Assembly (NCBI RefSeq): GCF_902804475.1
Contig: NZ_CADCSU010000099.1
Coordinates: 1 to 64,000, forward strand
Length of the DNA stretch: 64,000 nucleotides
Reading direction: 5' to 3'
Source of the DNA: Flavobacterium bizetiae
GTDB lineage: Bacteria > Bacteroidota > Bacteroidia > Flavobacteriales > Flavobacteriaceae
The notes beneath the pieces were generated by a model. It was not told where the DNA came from, searched no databases, and worked only from the letters and a program-made list of their open reading frames with translations. The first letter of the stretch is position 1, and each line of letters opens with the position of its first letter. The position numbers were made by a program, and so were the translations under genes. Of the stretch, positions 1 through 8,303 are shown piece by piece.

Positions 1-162
1 GGCTGATAAGGTTCTAACCCTGAAATAACGTTTTCTTTGCAGATTCAAATTAAGAAACAAAGACTTACTTCTATAAATAAAAAAAAGTCAAAAGATATGA
101 GAAAAGATAATCTTTTCAATAAGATAACGTAATTCAATAAACCAAACTATAATAACCAAATG

Positions 163-190
163 AGCATGACTTAAAAGTCATGCTTTTTTT
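163..190 (+). terminator. Rho-independent terminator of a gene left of the window
   Basis: A 9-bp stem (AGCATGACT / AGTCATGCT) with a TAAA loop is followed by a run of seven T on the plus strand. It would end plus-strand transcription coming from outside the left edge. No gene is visible in the 162 bases before it. Confidence 0.75.
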
Positions 191-261
191 GGTTACTACA
201 AACAATTTATTTTAACATTCAATCTATTTTAATGCGTTGAGAACAACGACAGAAATACAAT

Positions 262-1785
262 TTAATACATCACAGCACTTTTTAAAACCTTAGTTTTATG
301 GTGTTCGATAATAATCTTGGCAACCGTAAGCATATTCGTAAATTCGATTAGCTGGGTTGTTATTTTTTTCTTTTTGAAAAGCAATCCTACCGTTGCCATT
401 TTCATCGATTCGATTCTGTTTAATATCTTAACAAAATCAGAATCGTTACTTGCGTAAAAAAATGTCATCATGGTTTGAAGCTCTTTTTTAAACTTCATAA
501 AATAATTAGAATCCTTATCCATTAAAGGTTCGTCAAATTGCAACATCGCATCTTTTGGTGCAAAAGACAGATCATCAATATTTTTAGCAATATGCTCTGA
601 AGCCTGGTGTGCAAAAACCAAAGCTTCTAATAATGAGTTGGAAGCCAATCTGTTTTTACCATGCAAACCCGTTCTGGAGCACTCGCCTATCGCATAAAGA
701 TTCTTTATATTGGTTTGTGATTTTTTATTTACATTGATACCACCACATTGATAATGAGCAACTGGAACAATAGGAATTAAATCTTTTTCAGGATGCAAAC
801 CAATTGTCTTGCAATATTCTGTAATAGAAGGAAAATGACTGTAGAATTCCTCAAAATCAAGATGTCGGCAATCTAAGTACACATATGGGTTTCCGGACAT
901 TTCTATTTCTTTGCTTATCGCCTGAGATACAATATCTCTTGTTGCCAACTCGCCACGAATATCATCTTTAAATATAAAACGCTTTTGATCTTCATTAACG
1001 ATATGCGCCCCAAAACCTCTTACTGCTTCTGAAATTAAAAAAAACGGATTCTTGTTTTCTTCATACAAAGCCGTTGGATGAAACTGTATGTATTGCATAT
1101 CTTTTATTACTGCTCCGGCTCGCGAAGCAATTGCAATTCCGTCGCCCGTTGCAATCTCTGGGTTTGTTGTATTCTTAAAAATCTGACCACATCCTCCCGT
1201 ACTCAAAACAATGGTTTTAGCGCGTATATACTTTACTTTCTTATTGATTTTGTCGCAATAAAAAGCGCCCGTACAATTAATTCTTCCGTTATTTTTTTTA
1301 GTATCAACATCAATAACCAAGTGATCTTCGAGTAATGTGATATTAGATAACTGTTTTATTGTTTCAATTAGATTTTTTTCTATTTCTGCTCCGGATATAT
1401 CTTTATGATGCAAAATACGATGCTGAGAATGTCCGCCTTCGAGGCCCAAATTCCAAATTCCGGATTTGTTTTTATCGAAAGAAACTCCAATATCAATAAG
1501 TTCATTCAATCGTTCAGGCGCCTGATGTATCACCATTTTTACCACTTCTTCATCACACAAACCCCCACCCGATTTTAAAGTATCCTGGATATGTTGCTCA
1601 AAACTATCTTCTATGCAATCCGTAACAACTGCAATACCACCTTGAGCAAGTTGGGTATTAGAGTTTTTGACCTTGTCTTTGGTCATAATTGCAATAGACA
1701 AATCTGGTCGTTTTTTTCCAATTTTAATAGCACAAAATAAACCTGCTATTCCGGAACCAATTATAAGTATATCAGTTTTTTTCAT
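262..1785 (-). CDS. nadB: L-aspartate oxidase
   Basis: Oxidises L-aspartate to iminoaspartate, the first step of de novo NAD synthesis, in the cytoplasm with FAD. The 507-residue protein starts with the FAD-binding dinucleotide motif IIGSGIAG (residues 8-15), then AQGG (47-50) and the active-site stretch EGGHSQHRILH (116-126), followed by the flavin-binding RLASNSLLEAL segment near residue 380. These separate NadB from succinate dehydrogenase flavoproteins. The length is slightly below the E. coli enzyme but all core motifs are present. It lies 18 bp downstream of nadA on the same strand, so the two form an operon whose products hand iminoaspartate directly from one to the other. nadC is not in the window. 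Confidence 0.95.
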   Translation of the reverse strand: MKKTDILIIGSGIAGLFCAIKIGKKRPDLSIAIMTKDKVKNSNTQLAQGGIAVVTDCIEDSFEQHIQDTLKSGGGLCDEEVVKMVIHQAPERLNELIDIGVSFDKNKSGIWNLGLEGGHSQHRILHHKDISGAEIEKNLIETIKQLSNITLLEDHLVIDVDTKKNNGRINCTGAFYCDKINKKVKYIRAKTIVLSTGGCGQIFKNTTNPEIATGDGIAIASRAGAVIKDMQYIQFHPTALYEENKNPFFLISEAVRGFGAHIVNEDQKRFIFKDDIRGELATRDIVSQAISKEIEMSGNPYVYLDCRHLDFEEFYSHFPSITEYCKTIGLHPEKDLIPIVPVAHYQCGGINVNKKSQTNIKNLYAIGECSRTGLHGKNRLASNSLLEALVFAHQASEHIAKNIDDLSFAPKDAMLQFDEPLMDKDSNYFMKFKKELQTMMTFFYASNDSDFVKILNRIESMKMATVGLLFKKKKITTQLIEFTNMLTVAKIIIEHHKTKVLKSAVMY

Positions 1786-1803
1786 TTTGATTGACTTAGA
1801 TGT

Positions 1804-2736
1804 TTATGACAAATTGAGCATTCTGTTTATAGGTTTTATGGCTTCTAATCGTAATTCTTCTTTTATATGAATTTCCGGTCTTTCCTCTTTTAAACATAAA
1901 TAAAGCTTCTCTAAAGTATTTACTTTCATAAAAGCACATTCGCTGCACGCACATGTATTATCTTCATGTGAAGGCGCCGGAATAATTGTTTTTTGCGGAG
2001 CTTCTTTTGCTAGTTGATGCAGAATCCCCACTTCGGTTGCGACGATAAAAGTAGTAGCCGGATCGTTCTTGATAAAATTGATCATTCCGGATGTTGAACC
2101 GATATAATTTGCGGTCTCGAGAATATGGCGTTCTGATTCAGGATGCGCTACAATTTTAGCTTTTGGATTTGCATTGTAGATTTCGATAAGTTTATCTAAT
2201 GAAAAAGCTTCATGTACAATGCACGAACCATCCCAAAGCAATAATTCGCGGTTGACTTCTTTTTTTAGGTACATTCCTAAATTTTTATCAGGGGCAAAAA
2301 TTATTGGCTGTTCTGCCGGAATTGCTTCTATAATTTTTTTTGCGTTGGATGAAGTACAAACCCAATCGCTTAAGGCTTTTATCTGAGCCGAAGAATTAAT
2401 ATAAGTTACTACAACATGATTAGGGTGAAGTTCTTTTAGTTTCCTGAAATTATCGGGATCGCAGCCATCAGCAAGAGAACATCCGGCATTAATATCCGGC
2501 AAAAGCACTTTTTTATTTGGATTGATGATTTTTGCCGTTTCGGCCATAAAATAAACTCCGGCAAAAACAATAATATCGGCATTGGCAGAAGCTGCTTTTT
2601 TAGATAATTCAAGACTATCACCTACAAAATCGGCGATATCCTGTATGTCTTTATCCTGATAGTAATGAGCGAGGATAATTGCATTTTTTTCTTTTTTGAG
2701 TCGGTTTATTTCAGAAGTTAAGAATAACTTATCCAT
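1804..2736 (-). CDS. nadA: Quinolinate synthase
   Basis: Condenses iminoaspartate with dihydroxyacetone phosphate to quinolinate using a [4Fe-4S] cluster. The 310 residues match the compact NadA type, with the conserved HYYQ segment at 24-27 and cluster cysteines likely C86 (in [10 protein letters not shown]), C172 (DGSC) and one from the CACSEC segment at 262-267. It is the first gene of the nadA-nadB operon. The start at 2736 gives the family's usual N-terminus (helix, then AxLAHYYQ). On the minus strand a weak TATCTTTA box (2818-2825) could be the -7 element, but no good -33 box accompanies it. Confidence 0.95.
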   Translation of the reverse strand: MDKLFLTSEINRLKKEKNAIILAHYYQDKDIQDIADFVGDSLELSKKAASANADIIVFAGVYFMAETAKIINPNKKVLLPDINAGCSLADGCDPDNFRKLKELHPNHVVVTYINSSAQIKALSDWVCTSSNAKKIIEAIPAEQPIIFAPDKNLGMYLKKEVNRELLLWDGSCIVHEAFSLDKLIEIYNANPKAKIVAHPESERHILETANYIGSTSGMINFIKNDPATTFIVATEVGILHQLAKEAPQKTIIPAPSHEDNTCACSECAFMKVNTLEKLYLCLKEERPEIHIKEELRLEAIKPINRMLNLS

Positions 2737-3099
2737 ACGGTTAGTTTTATCGATATCCTTAAATTGAAGCTTTTAGAATATCTTGATTATTTTGTTTTTG
2801 AAAGCTGATTTACGTGGTAAAGATATTATGGCGCTAAATTTTATTTTATGATTAAAATCATGAAATATTACTTTTTATTTTAACATTTTATGGAGTGAAA
2901 TTGTATCACGTTTTGATTGGATTTGCCGATGACGATATGCATTGCTAAAAAGAGATCAATGCTAAATATTGTAGAGAAACACTAAAAGTTTTATATTCTC
3001 TATTTTTTTTTACCGCAGAGAACACAAAGTTTTTTTGTATTGATCCTGTATGTTATAATCTGTGGTAACTTAAAAAATTGTGATTTAAATTATAGGCAC

Positions 3100-3129
3100 A
3101 AAAAAAGCCTTGAATTTCTTCAAGGCTTT
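3100..3129 (-). terminator. Terminator of first tRNA-His
   Basis: On the minus strand AAAGCCTTGAA and TTCAAGGCTTT pair over a short loop and run into seven T. It lies 10 bases after the tRNA 3' end. It is almost identical to the terminator at 3653-3683. Confidence 0.85.
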
Positions 3130-3138
3130 AAATTTCTG

Positions 3139-3213
3139 GGTGGCTGACCGGGTTCGAACCGGCGACCCGCGGCACCACAAACCGCTACTCTAACCAGCTG
3201 AGCTACAACCACC
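3139..3213 (-). tRNA. tRNA-His (GTG)
   Basis: The minus strand folds into a full cloverleaf: acceptor GTGGTTG/CAGCCAC with the extra G at -1 facing C73 (the histidine identity pair), a GCTC-type D arm, anticodon stem GCGGT/GCCGC with loop TTGTGGT (anticodon GTG) and T arm CCGGGTTCGAACCCGG. CCA is not encoded. Confidence 0.95.
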
Positions 3214-3513
3214 ATTTTTGCTTAGCGAGTGCAAATATACAACAAAGGTTTACTTATGCAAAAAAAAAGGCTTCAAAACAGGAGATATCAGGCAAGAAAA
3301 TGGTTTTACGAAACAATACATTTCATAAACTAAACCGTAACAAACAATAAATCAATATTTAAACATTGATCTTTTTTTTGATTTATTTTTAAATTAAATA
3401 CTTGATTTAAGTTCGTTTTAGATAATGTAATAACGAAGATTACTTCTTTACAGTCATTCTTTGTTTCGAAAAACGACAAACCAGACGGAAATGTTATGAT
3501 GAAAATGATTGTC

Positions 3514-3592
3514 CTAGCCCCGATAGGAGTGGAAATCCTTTTGTGGCGGCGTTCGCCACAAAAGATTGGAACGGATAGCGGGATTAGCTCCT
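3514..3592. repeat. Dispersed hairpin repeat
   Basis: A GC-rich island in an AT-rich gap. It contains the hairpin CTTTTGTGGCG-GCGTT-CGCCACAAAAG (3538-3564) flanked by the imperfectly complementary arms GCCCCGATAG and CGGATAGCGGGATTAGC. No T-tract follows, so it is not a simple terminator. A related segment with CCCGATTCGCC appears near 44067. I take it for a member of a flavobacterial intergenic repeat family. Confidence 0.5.
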
Positions 3593-3652
3593 AAACAAAA
3601 AGATTTAGTTTTATCATAGATAGACAAAAAACGTTCAAAAAAATAAACGCAC

Positions 3653-3683
3653 AAAAAAAGCCTTGAATTTCTTCAAGGCTTTT
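3653..3683 (-). terminator. Terminator of second tRNA-His
   Basis: Same AAGCCTTGAA/TTCAAGGCTT stem with seven following T on the minus strand as the terminator at 3100-3129. It lies about 10 bases past the tRNA 3' end. Confidence 0.85.
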
Positions 3684-3692
3684 ACAATTCTG

Positions 3693-3767
3693 GGTGGCTG
3701 ACCGGGTTCGAACCGGCGACCCTCGGCACCACAAACCAATACTCTAACCAGCTGAGCTACAACCACC
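3693..3767 (-). tRNA. tRNA-His (GTG), second copy
   Basis: Same sequence as the copy at 3139-3213 except in the anticodon stem, which is TTGGT/GCCGA (one extra G-U pair) instead of GCGGT/GCCGC. The loop TTGTGGT, the G-1:C73 pair and the T arm are unchanged. The two genes sit about 550 bp apart in the same orientation and look like a local duplication. Confidence 0.93.
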
Positions 3768-3842
3768 ATTTTTCTTTGCGGTTGCAAATATACAACAAAG
3801 GTTCGCTTCTCCAAAGAAAAAAATGAAATTTTTATATCAAAA

Positions 3843-4559
3843 TTACATCAAATCTTCTAAGCTATTGACTGCCAAACATCTTTCGACAGTAAAACCTTCA
3901 GCAAAATCTTTACCAACTAACCTTCCTAAGTCCTGCGCACGATAATTTAAGCTTTCCATAAAGTTTTTACTTGTAATTGGCGTAGCAGGTTCTTTTGAAT
4001 TTGGATCATAAAATTGGGTTTTATACGCCATGACAGCTTCAATTTTCTTGTCTTCAAATCCTGTAATATCGACTACAAAGTCTGGTTCTATATTTTTCCA
4101 TTGAATGTAATGGTATACAACTTTTGGTCTCCATGCTTCTTGTGGTTCTCCATCTACCGAAGTTTCAATTTTCATTAATCCTGATAAAAAGCAGGCATCA
4201 GAAACTAATTTGCTTCCTTTTCCGTGGTCGATATGGCGATCGTCGATAGCGTTGCACAATACAATTTCCGGTTTGTATTTTCGGATCATCTTAATCACTT
4301 CTAACTGATGCTTTTCGTCGTTTACAAAAAAACCATCGCGCAAACCTAAGTTTTCACGAACCAAAACGCCTAAAATCTTTGCGGCATCTTTTGCTTCCTG
4401 ATCTCTGGTTTCGGCTGTACCGCGTGTTCCTAATTCACCACGCGTTAAATCTACAATACCAACTTTTTTTCCAAGTGATACTTCTTTTAAAATTGTTCCC
4501 GCGCAACCCAACTCTACATCATCGGGATGTGCACCAAAGGCTAATATGTCTAATTTCAT
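3843..4559 (-). CDS. bshB1: Bacillithiol biosynthesis deacetylase, BshB1/LmbE family
   Basis: Zn-dependent deacetylase of the LmbE/PIG-L fold. It most likely removes the acetyl group from N-acetylglucosaminyl-malate in bacillithiol synthesis. The 238-residue length is the BshB1 length. The metal motif AHPDD is at residues 10-14 and the second metal/catalytic motif DDRHIDH at 106-112. Many Bacteroidota make bacillithiol, which supports the assignment over other LmbE deacetylases. bshA and bshC are not nearby. It is followed on the minus strand by bases carrying an inverted CAGTTTACA/TGTAAACT repeat (4575-4645), and then comes the isochorismate synthase gene upstream. Confidence 0.88.
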   Translation of the reverse strand: MKLDILAFGAHPDDVELGCAGTILKEVSLGKKVGIVDLTRGELGTRGTAETRDQEAKDAAKILGVLVRENLGLRDGFFVNDEKHQLEVIKMIRKYKPEIVLCNAIDDRHIDHGKGSKLVSDACFLSGLMKIETSVDGEPQEAWRPKVVYHYIQWKNIEPDFVVDITGFEDKKIEAVMAYKTQFYDPNSKEPATPITSKNFMESLNYRAQDLGRLVGKDFAEGFTVERCLAVNSLEDLM

Positions 4560-4574
4560 TGTTTTTGTTTTTAA

Positions 4575-4645
4575 TCACAGTTTACAATCGCAGTATTCAG
4601 TCACAGCAAACCTGAAAACCGTGACTGCGACTGTAAACTTATTTT
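4575..4645. repeat. Inverted repeat of the 'cagtcacag' type
   Basis: The arms CACAGTTTACAATCGCAGT and GACTGCGACTGTAAACT are imperfectly complementary. Similar CTGAGACTGA-type strings occur at 37975-38060. It resembles a dispersed intergenic repeat rather than a terminator. Confidence 0.4.
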
Positions 4646-4646
4646 T

Positions 4647-5714
4647 TTAAGCTATTTTCAAAACTCTTTTCATCGTCATTGATTTATTCACGCTTTCCTC
4701 CCATTCTTTTTCAGGAATACTTTCTTTGGTGATTCCGCAGCCCATATATAAAATGGCTTTATTTTCCTGAATTTGCATGCTACGTAAATTTACAAATAAA
4801 TCAGAACTAATATCGTTGTTTGCAAAACTGCTGTTTAACTCGCCCAGAAAACCGGTATAAAAGGTTCTGTCGTAATTTTCGTTTTCTATTATAAATACTT
4901 TTGCTTTTTTCTTTGGTAAACCACAAACTGCGGGAGTTGGATGCAAAGTATCGATTACTTCTTCCAGGGTCGAATTATCATTCAAAACTCCCGAAATATC
5001 CGTTTTTATATGCCAGATCGATCCTGCTCTAAGACTGTAAGGTTCCGTAACATTCACCGAAGCGGCAACTTCACGCAATCTTTTTACAATAAAATCGGTT
5101 ACATATTGTTGTTCGTCTTTTTCTTTTTGCTCCCAAAGAATCTCTTTTTCAGAAGTTGCTTTTTGAGTTCCTGCCAAAGCGGTAGTTTCAAAAACATTTC
5201 CGTTGGCTTTAAGCAATTGTTCCGGCGTTGCGCCCATCCAAAATCCAACTTTTGGATGAAAAAAACAATACGATAAAGTTGTTGGGTATAATTCGATCAA
5301 ATGCTGAAAAGTCCCTACAAAATCAAATTCGGCAAGGTCAACTTTTTCGCTTCTGGATAAAACTACTTTCTTGAATTCATCGTTTTTGATGGCGCTAATC
5401 CCTTTTGCCACTAAATCTTCGTATTGATTTTTAGCAGCCGGATCAAAACTCACATCATCGATTTCGATGGTTTCAAAACCAATTTCTTCTTGTTCTGTAG
5501 TTATAATCTCAGCTTGATTTTCCGGAATTAAAATCAGTTGTTTTTCATCAAAAGAAGCAAAAACAAAACCTTTTTCTTTATAATTCGAGATGGTATGCAA
5601 AGTGTCATTTTGTTGCAAAAACCCAAAAATGTGTCTTGAATTGGGTTTAGAATACATTACAAAAGGTAAATGCTTTTCGTAATGTTTTTTTATTTTAGAA
5701 AAAAAGTCATTCAT
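4647..5714 (-). CDS. menF: Isochorismate synthase, menaquinone type
   Basis: Chorismate-binding enzyme converting chorismate to isochorismate. The C-terminal two thirds carry the family signatures: a lysine-rich helix around KKVVLSRSEKV, the GATPEQLL motif, ALAGT, the HPTPAVCGLPK motif and the terminal ENYDRTFYTGFLG segment. The 355-residue length is on the short side for MenF/EntC, as is usual in Bacteroidota. It is separated by a single base from the upstream hotdog thioesterase gene, so the two are translationally coupled. That pairing points to menaquinone rather than siderophore synthesis, because the thioesterase could release DHNA from DHNA-CoA. The other men genes are not in the window. 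Confidence 0.88.
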   Translation of the reverse strand: MNDFFSKIKKHYEKHLPFVMYSKPNSRHIFGFLQQNDTLHTISNYKEKGFVFASFDEKQLILIPENQAEIITTEQEEIGFETIEIDDVSFDPAAKNQYEDLVAKGISAIKNDEFKKVVLSRSEKVDLAEFDFVGTFQHLIELYPTTLSYCFFHPKVGFWMGATPEQLLKANGNVFETTALAGTQKATSEKEILWEQKEKDEQQYVTDFIVKRLREVAASVNVTEPYSLRAGSIWHIKTDISGVLNDNSTLEEVIDTLHPTPAVCGLPKKKAKVFIIENENYDRTFYTGFLGELNSSFANNDISSDLFVNLRSMQIQENKAILYMGCGITKESIPEKEWEESVNKSMTMKRVLKIA

Positions 5715-5715
5715 G

Positions 5716-6147
5716 CTATTCTGTTTTCTTTCTTTCTAAAACCATATTCGTCAGTTTGCAAAGCGAGATCAGATTCCCGGCATCGTCGGTAATTTTAATT
5801 TCCCAAAGATGAATGCTTCTGCCTTTATGAATAATTCTTGCCGTACCAAAAACCCAGCCTTCACGAATACTTTTTAAGTGATTGGCAGAAATTTCAATTC
5901 CGCGTACTTCTTGTTCTTTTGGATCAATGAAAAAAAACGATGCCGCACTTCCTACGCTTTCTGCCAAAGCTACAGAAGCACCTCCGTGCAAAAGTCCCAT
6001 TGGTTGGTGAACAGAAGGATTTACAGGCATTTTTGCTGTCAAAAAATCGTCGCCAGCATCTATATATTCTATTTTTAGCGTTTCCATTAGCGTGTTTTTA
6101 GAGAACTCATTGCAACGCGCTAAAATTTGCTCTTTTGTATACTTCAT
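5716..6147 (-). CDS. Hotdog-fold thioesterase, probable DHNA-CoA thioesterase
   Basis: A 143-residue PaaI/YbdB-type hotdog protein with the active-site segment HQPMGLLHGGASVALAES (residues about 47-64), where the HGG motif and the following glutamate position the thioester. Members hydrolyse acyl- or aroyl-CoA. In this setting 1,4-dihydroxy-2-naphthoyl-CoA is the likely substrate (MenI role), because the stop codon lies one base before the isochorismate synthase start. A general phenylacetyl- or hydroxybenzoyl-CoA thioesterase cannot be excluded. It is the first gene of the pair, so the promoter should lie in 6148-6240. Confidence 0.75.
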   Translation of the reverse strand: MKYTKEQILARCNEFSKNTLMETLKIEYIDAGDDFLTAKMPVNPSVHQPMGLLHGGASVALAESVGSAASFFFIDPKEQEVRGIEISANHLKSIREGWVFGTARIIHKGRSIHLWEIKITDDAGNLISLCKLTNMVLERKKTE

Positions 6148-6370
6148 TAAAGTGGAATTTAAAATCGTAAAATTAAAGAAAAGAAGAGATACAAACTCAA
6201 AAATGCAATTCTAAATTAAAATCAACTTCAAACATGTCAGTTTTTTGTTATTTTTACAAAAACAATCAATATTGATCTTTGGTTTAAAATTTATTTTTTT
6301 GCCACAGATTGCACCGATTTTTAAAGAATTATTTTATGCTTTTCGCAAAGAATCATTCTATTTTTTTTAT

Positions 6371-6386
6371 CCCGATAGCTATCGGG
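6371..6386. repeat. Palindromic repeat CCCGATAGCTATCGGG
   Basis: A perfect 16-bp palindrome. Identical copies occur at 37857-37872 and 37905-37920. Looser versions occur at 8094-8108 and 27423-27436. It sits 29 bases before the lipoprotein start at 6415. Confidence 0.7.
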
Positions 6387-6414
6387 AGTGGTAACAAAAA
6401 ACAAACCGATTCAA

Positions 6415-7932
6415 ATGCGTCAATACTTTATACTTTTTATTTTTGGATTATTGATAACGTTCAGTTCTTGCCGAACTGATTTTGATACTGTTGTCAGTTC
6501 CGGAAATTTAAAATTTTCAAGAGATACCGTTTATTTAGATACTGTTTTCAAAAATATTGGTTCCGGCACCTATCAATTGAAAGTTTACAACACAAGTAAA
6601 GACGATATTTCGATTCCTACAATTCAGCTCAAAAACGGTTTAAATTCAAAATACCGAATGACGGTTGACGGAATGAGCGGAAACAACGGCAAAATTTTCA
6701 AGGATGTTACGCTTTTGTCGAAAGACAGTTTGTACATTTTTATAGAAACTACGGCAGATATAACAGATGCAAATCCTACCGACTTTTTATATACTGACCA
6801 AATTCAGTTTGATAGTGGCGCTAATCTTCAGGAAGTGAATTTGATTACTTTAATTCAAGATGCTGTTTTTCTGTATCCACAACAAAAACCTGACGGAACT
6901 AAAGAAAAAATTATCATAGAAGGCAAACCGGTTGATGGTTTTTATTTGAATGAAAATGATGCTGTAAACGGAAATGAATTGCTTTTTACCAATCAGAAAC
7001 CTTATGTTATTTACGGTTTTGCTGGTGTTCCTGAAAATAAAACGGTGACTTTTCAAGCTGGAGCAAGAGTGTTTTTTCATGCTAATTCCGGACTTTATGT
7101 AGACAATAAAGCGTCTTTACAAATTAACGGAGCAGTATCAACTACCAATAAATTAGAAAACGAAGTTGTTTTTGAAGGAGACCGCCTGGAATCGCTTTAC
7201 GATAATATTCCCGGACAATGGAATTCGGTTATTTTTGCAAAAGGAAGCAAAAATCATTCGATAAATCACCTTACTTTAAAAAATGCGATTACAGGTTTAA
7301 ACATAAAAAGCCCTGATAACAGTAGTACAATCGAAATTAAAAACACACAGATTTACAATTGTGCCGAATATGGAATTTTAGCCCAAAACGCTTACATCAA
7401 CGGAGAAAATATCGTGATTAATTATGCCGGTTTCGCCAGTTTGTCCTGCGTTTATGGTGGAAATTACCTTTTTACACATTGTACTTTTAATAATAACTGG
7501 CAAGGCAGTTCGCAATTTGCAGTAAATTTAAGCAATAGTATGGCGGGTGCAACTCCCCCAACAAATCCGTTAATTCAGGCTACTTTTAACAATTGCATTA
7601 TTTACGGTTCAGGCACAAACGAATTCAATTTGAACAAAAATACCAATGCCGCATTTGTTTATCAGTTAAACAATTGTCTATTAAAATTTAATAGTTCAAG
7701 TACCAATCCGGATTATCAATTTAAAACGGATACGGAACATTATAATCAGATTATCTTAAACGAAAATCCTAAATTTTATAATGTGAATCAAAATAAACTG
7801 AACATCAATACTACTTCTCCCGCTTTCGCGAAAGGGAATCAGGCGTATATGATTCCGTTAGATATTATTGGAGCAAGCAGAACTTCTCCTCCGGATTTAG
7901 GTGCCTATCAAAGTGCGGCATTCCCGAAATAA
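6415..7932 (+). CDS. Beta-helix repeat lipoprotein
   Basis: A secreted lipoprotein of unknown function. I chose ATG 6415 rather than the upstream in-frame GTG 6388. It gives a clean lipoprotein signal (MRQYFILFIFGLLITFSSC), and the GTG overlaps the edge of a dispersed palindrome. The rest (about 485 residues) is rich in Asn, Thr and Ser with runs such as HLTLKNAITGLNIKSPDNSS typical of right-handed parallel beta-helix (pectate-lyase-like) proteins. A similar unnamed family is widespread in Flavobacterium. No catalytic motif is visible. It probably sits on the outer membrane and binds a polymer or ligand. Confidence 0.75.
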   Translation: MRQYFILFIFGLLITFSSCRTDFDTVVSSGNLKFSRDTVYLDTVFKNIGSGTYQLKVYNTSKDDISIPTIQLKNGLNSKYRMTVDGMSGNNGKIFKDVTLLSKDSLYIFIETTADITDANPTDFLYTDQIQFDSGANLQEVNLITLIQDAVFLYPQQKPDGTKEKIIIEGKPVDGFYLNENDAVNGNELLFTNQKPYVIYGFAGVPENKTVTFQAGARVFFHANSGLYVDNKASLQINGAVSTTNKLENEVVFEGDRLESLYDNIPGQWNSVIFAKGSKNHSINHLTLKNAITGLNIKSPDNSSTIEIKNTQIYNCAEYGILAQNAYINGENIVINYAGFASLSCVYGGNYLFTHCTFNNNWQGSSQFAVNLSNSMAGATPPTNPLIQATFNNCIIYGSGTNEFNLNKNTNAAFVYQLNNCLLKFNSSSTNPDYQFKTDTEHYNQIILNENPKFYNVNQNKLNINTTSPAFAKGNQAYMIPLDIIGASRTSPPDLGAYQSAAFPK

Positions 7933-8303
7933 TTTTGTTTTTATCATATAAGTGATATAAGAAAATTTAAGTTTTCTGCGTAAAATGTAGCCCACAGGTT
8001 TTACAGATTAAACTGATTATCGCTGATTATTTTCTAAAATGAACTTATCTCACTTATGTAGTGAAAAAGAAAAAAAACTTTGCGCCTTTGCTCCCGATAG
8101 CTTCGGGATTGCGAGATTATTTCAAATTTTCTAAAATGAACTTACATCACTTATAGGATTAAAATTCAAACAGTAAGAAATTTTTTCTAAAATTAAAGAT
8201 CACTTAACGTAGCGTATTTCAAAAAGTAGTAATTTTGATACAATTAATAAATTTAGGATACTCGTGTTCAATTTATTAGCAACCCAAATCTTAACCTATT
8301 TTC
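7933..8303. other. Intergenic region with dispersed repeats
   Basis: These 371 bases hold an inverted pair of the ATAAGTGATATAAG repeat (7947-7975 and 8131-8158), an imperfect CCCGATAGC-TTCGGG palindrome (8094-8108), and a TAATTTTG box (8230-8237) that could be the -7 element for the following nuclease gene. No gene was seen. Confidence 0.55.

Larger units (their letters stand above)
2737..3842. other. Intergenic region holding two tRNA-His genes and a dispersed hairpin repeat
   Basis: No open reading frame of note lies in these 1.1 kb. The region contains two minus-strand tRNA-His genes with look-alike terminators and a hairpin-rich dispersed repeat (3514-3592). The rest is AT-rich with no recognisable feature. 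Confidence 0.7.

Noticed and set aside
1078-1335. Plus-strand ORF inside nadB and other antisense ORFs within purL, rtcB, slipin and the RING/TerD gene
   Set aside because: They are shadows of strongly supported genes on the other strand, with no family motifs.
6388-6414. Upstream GTG start for the beta-helix lipoprotein
   Set aside because: It overlaps the edge of a dispersed palindrome and would bury the lipoprotein signal behind nine polar residues.
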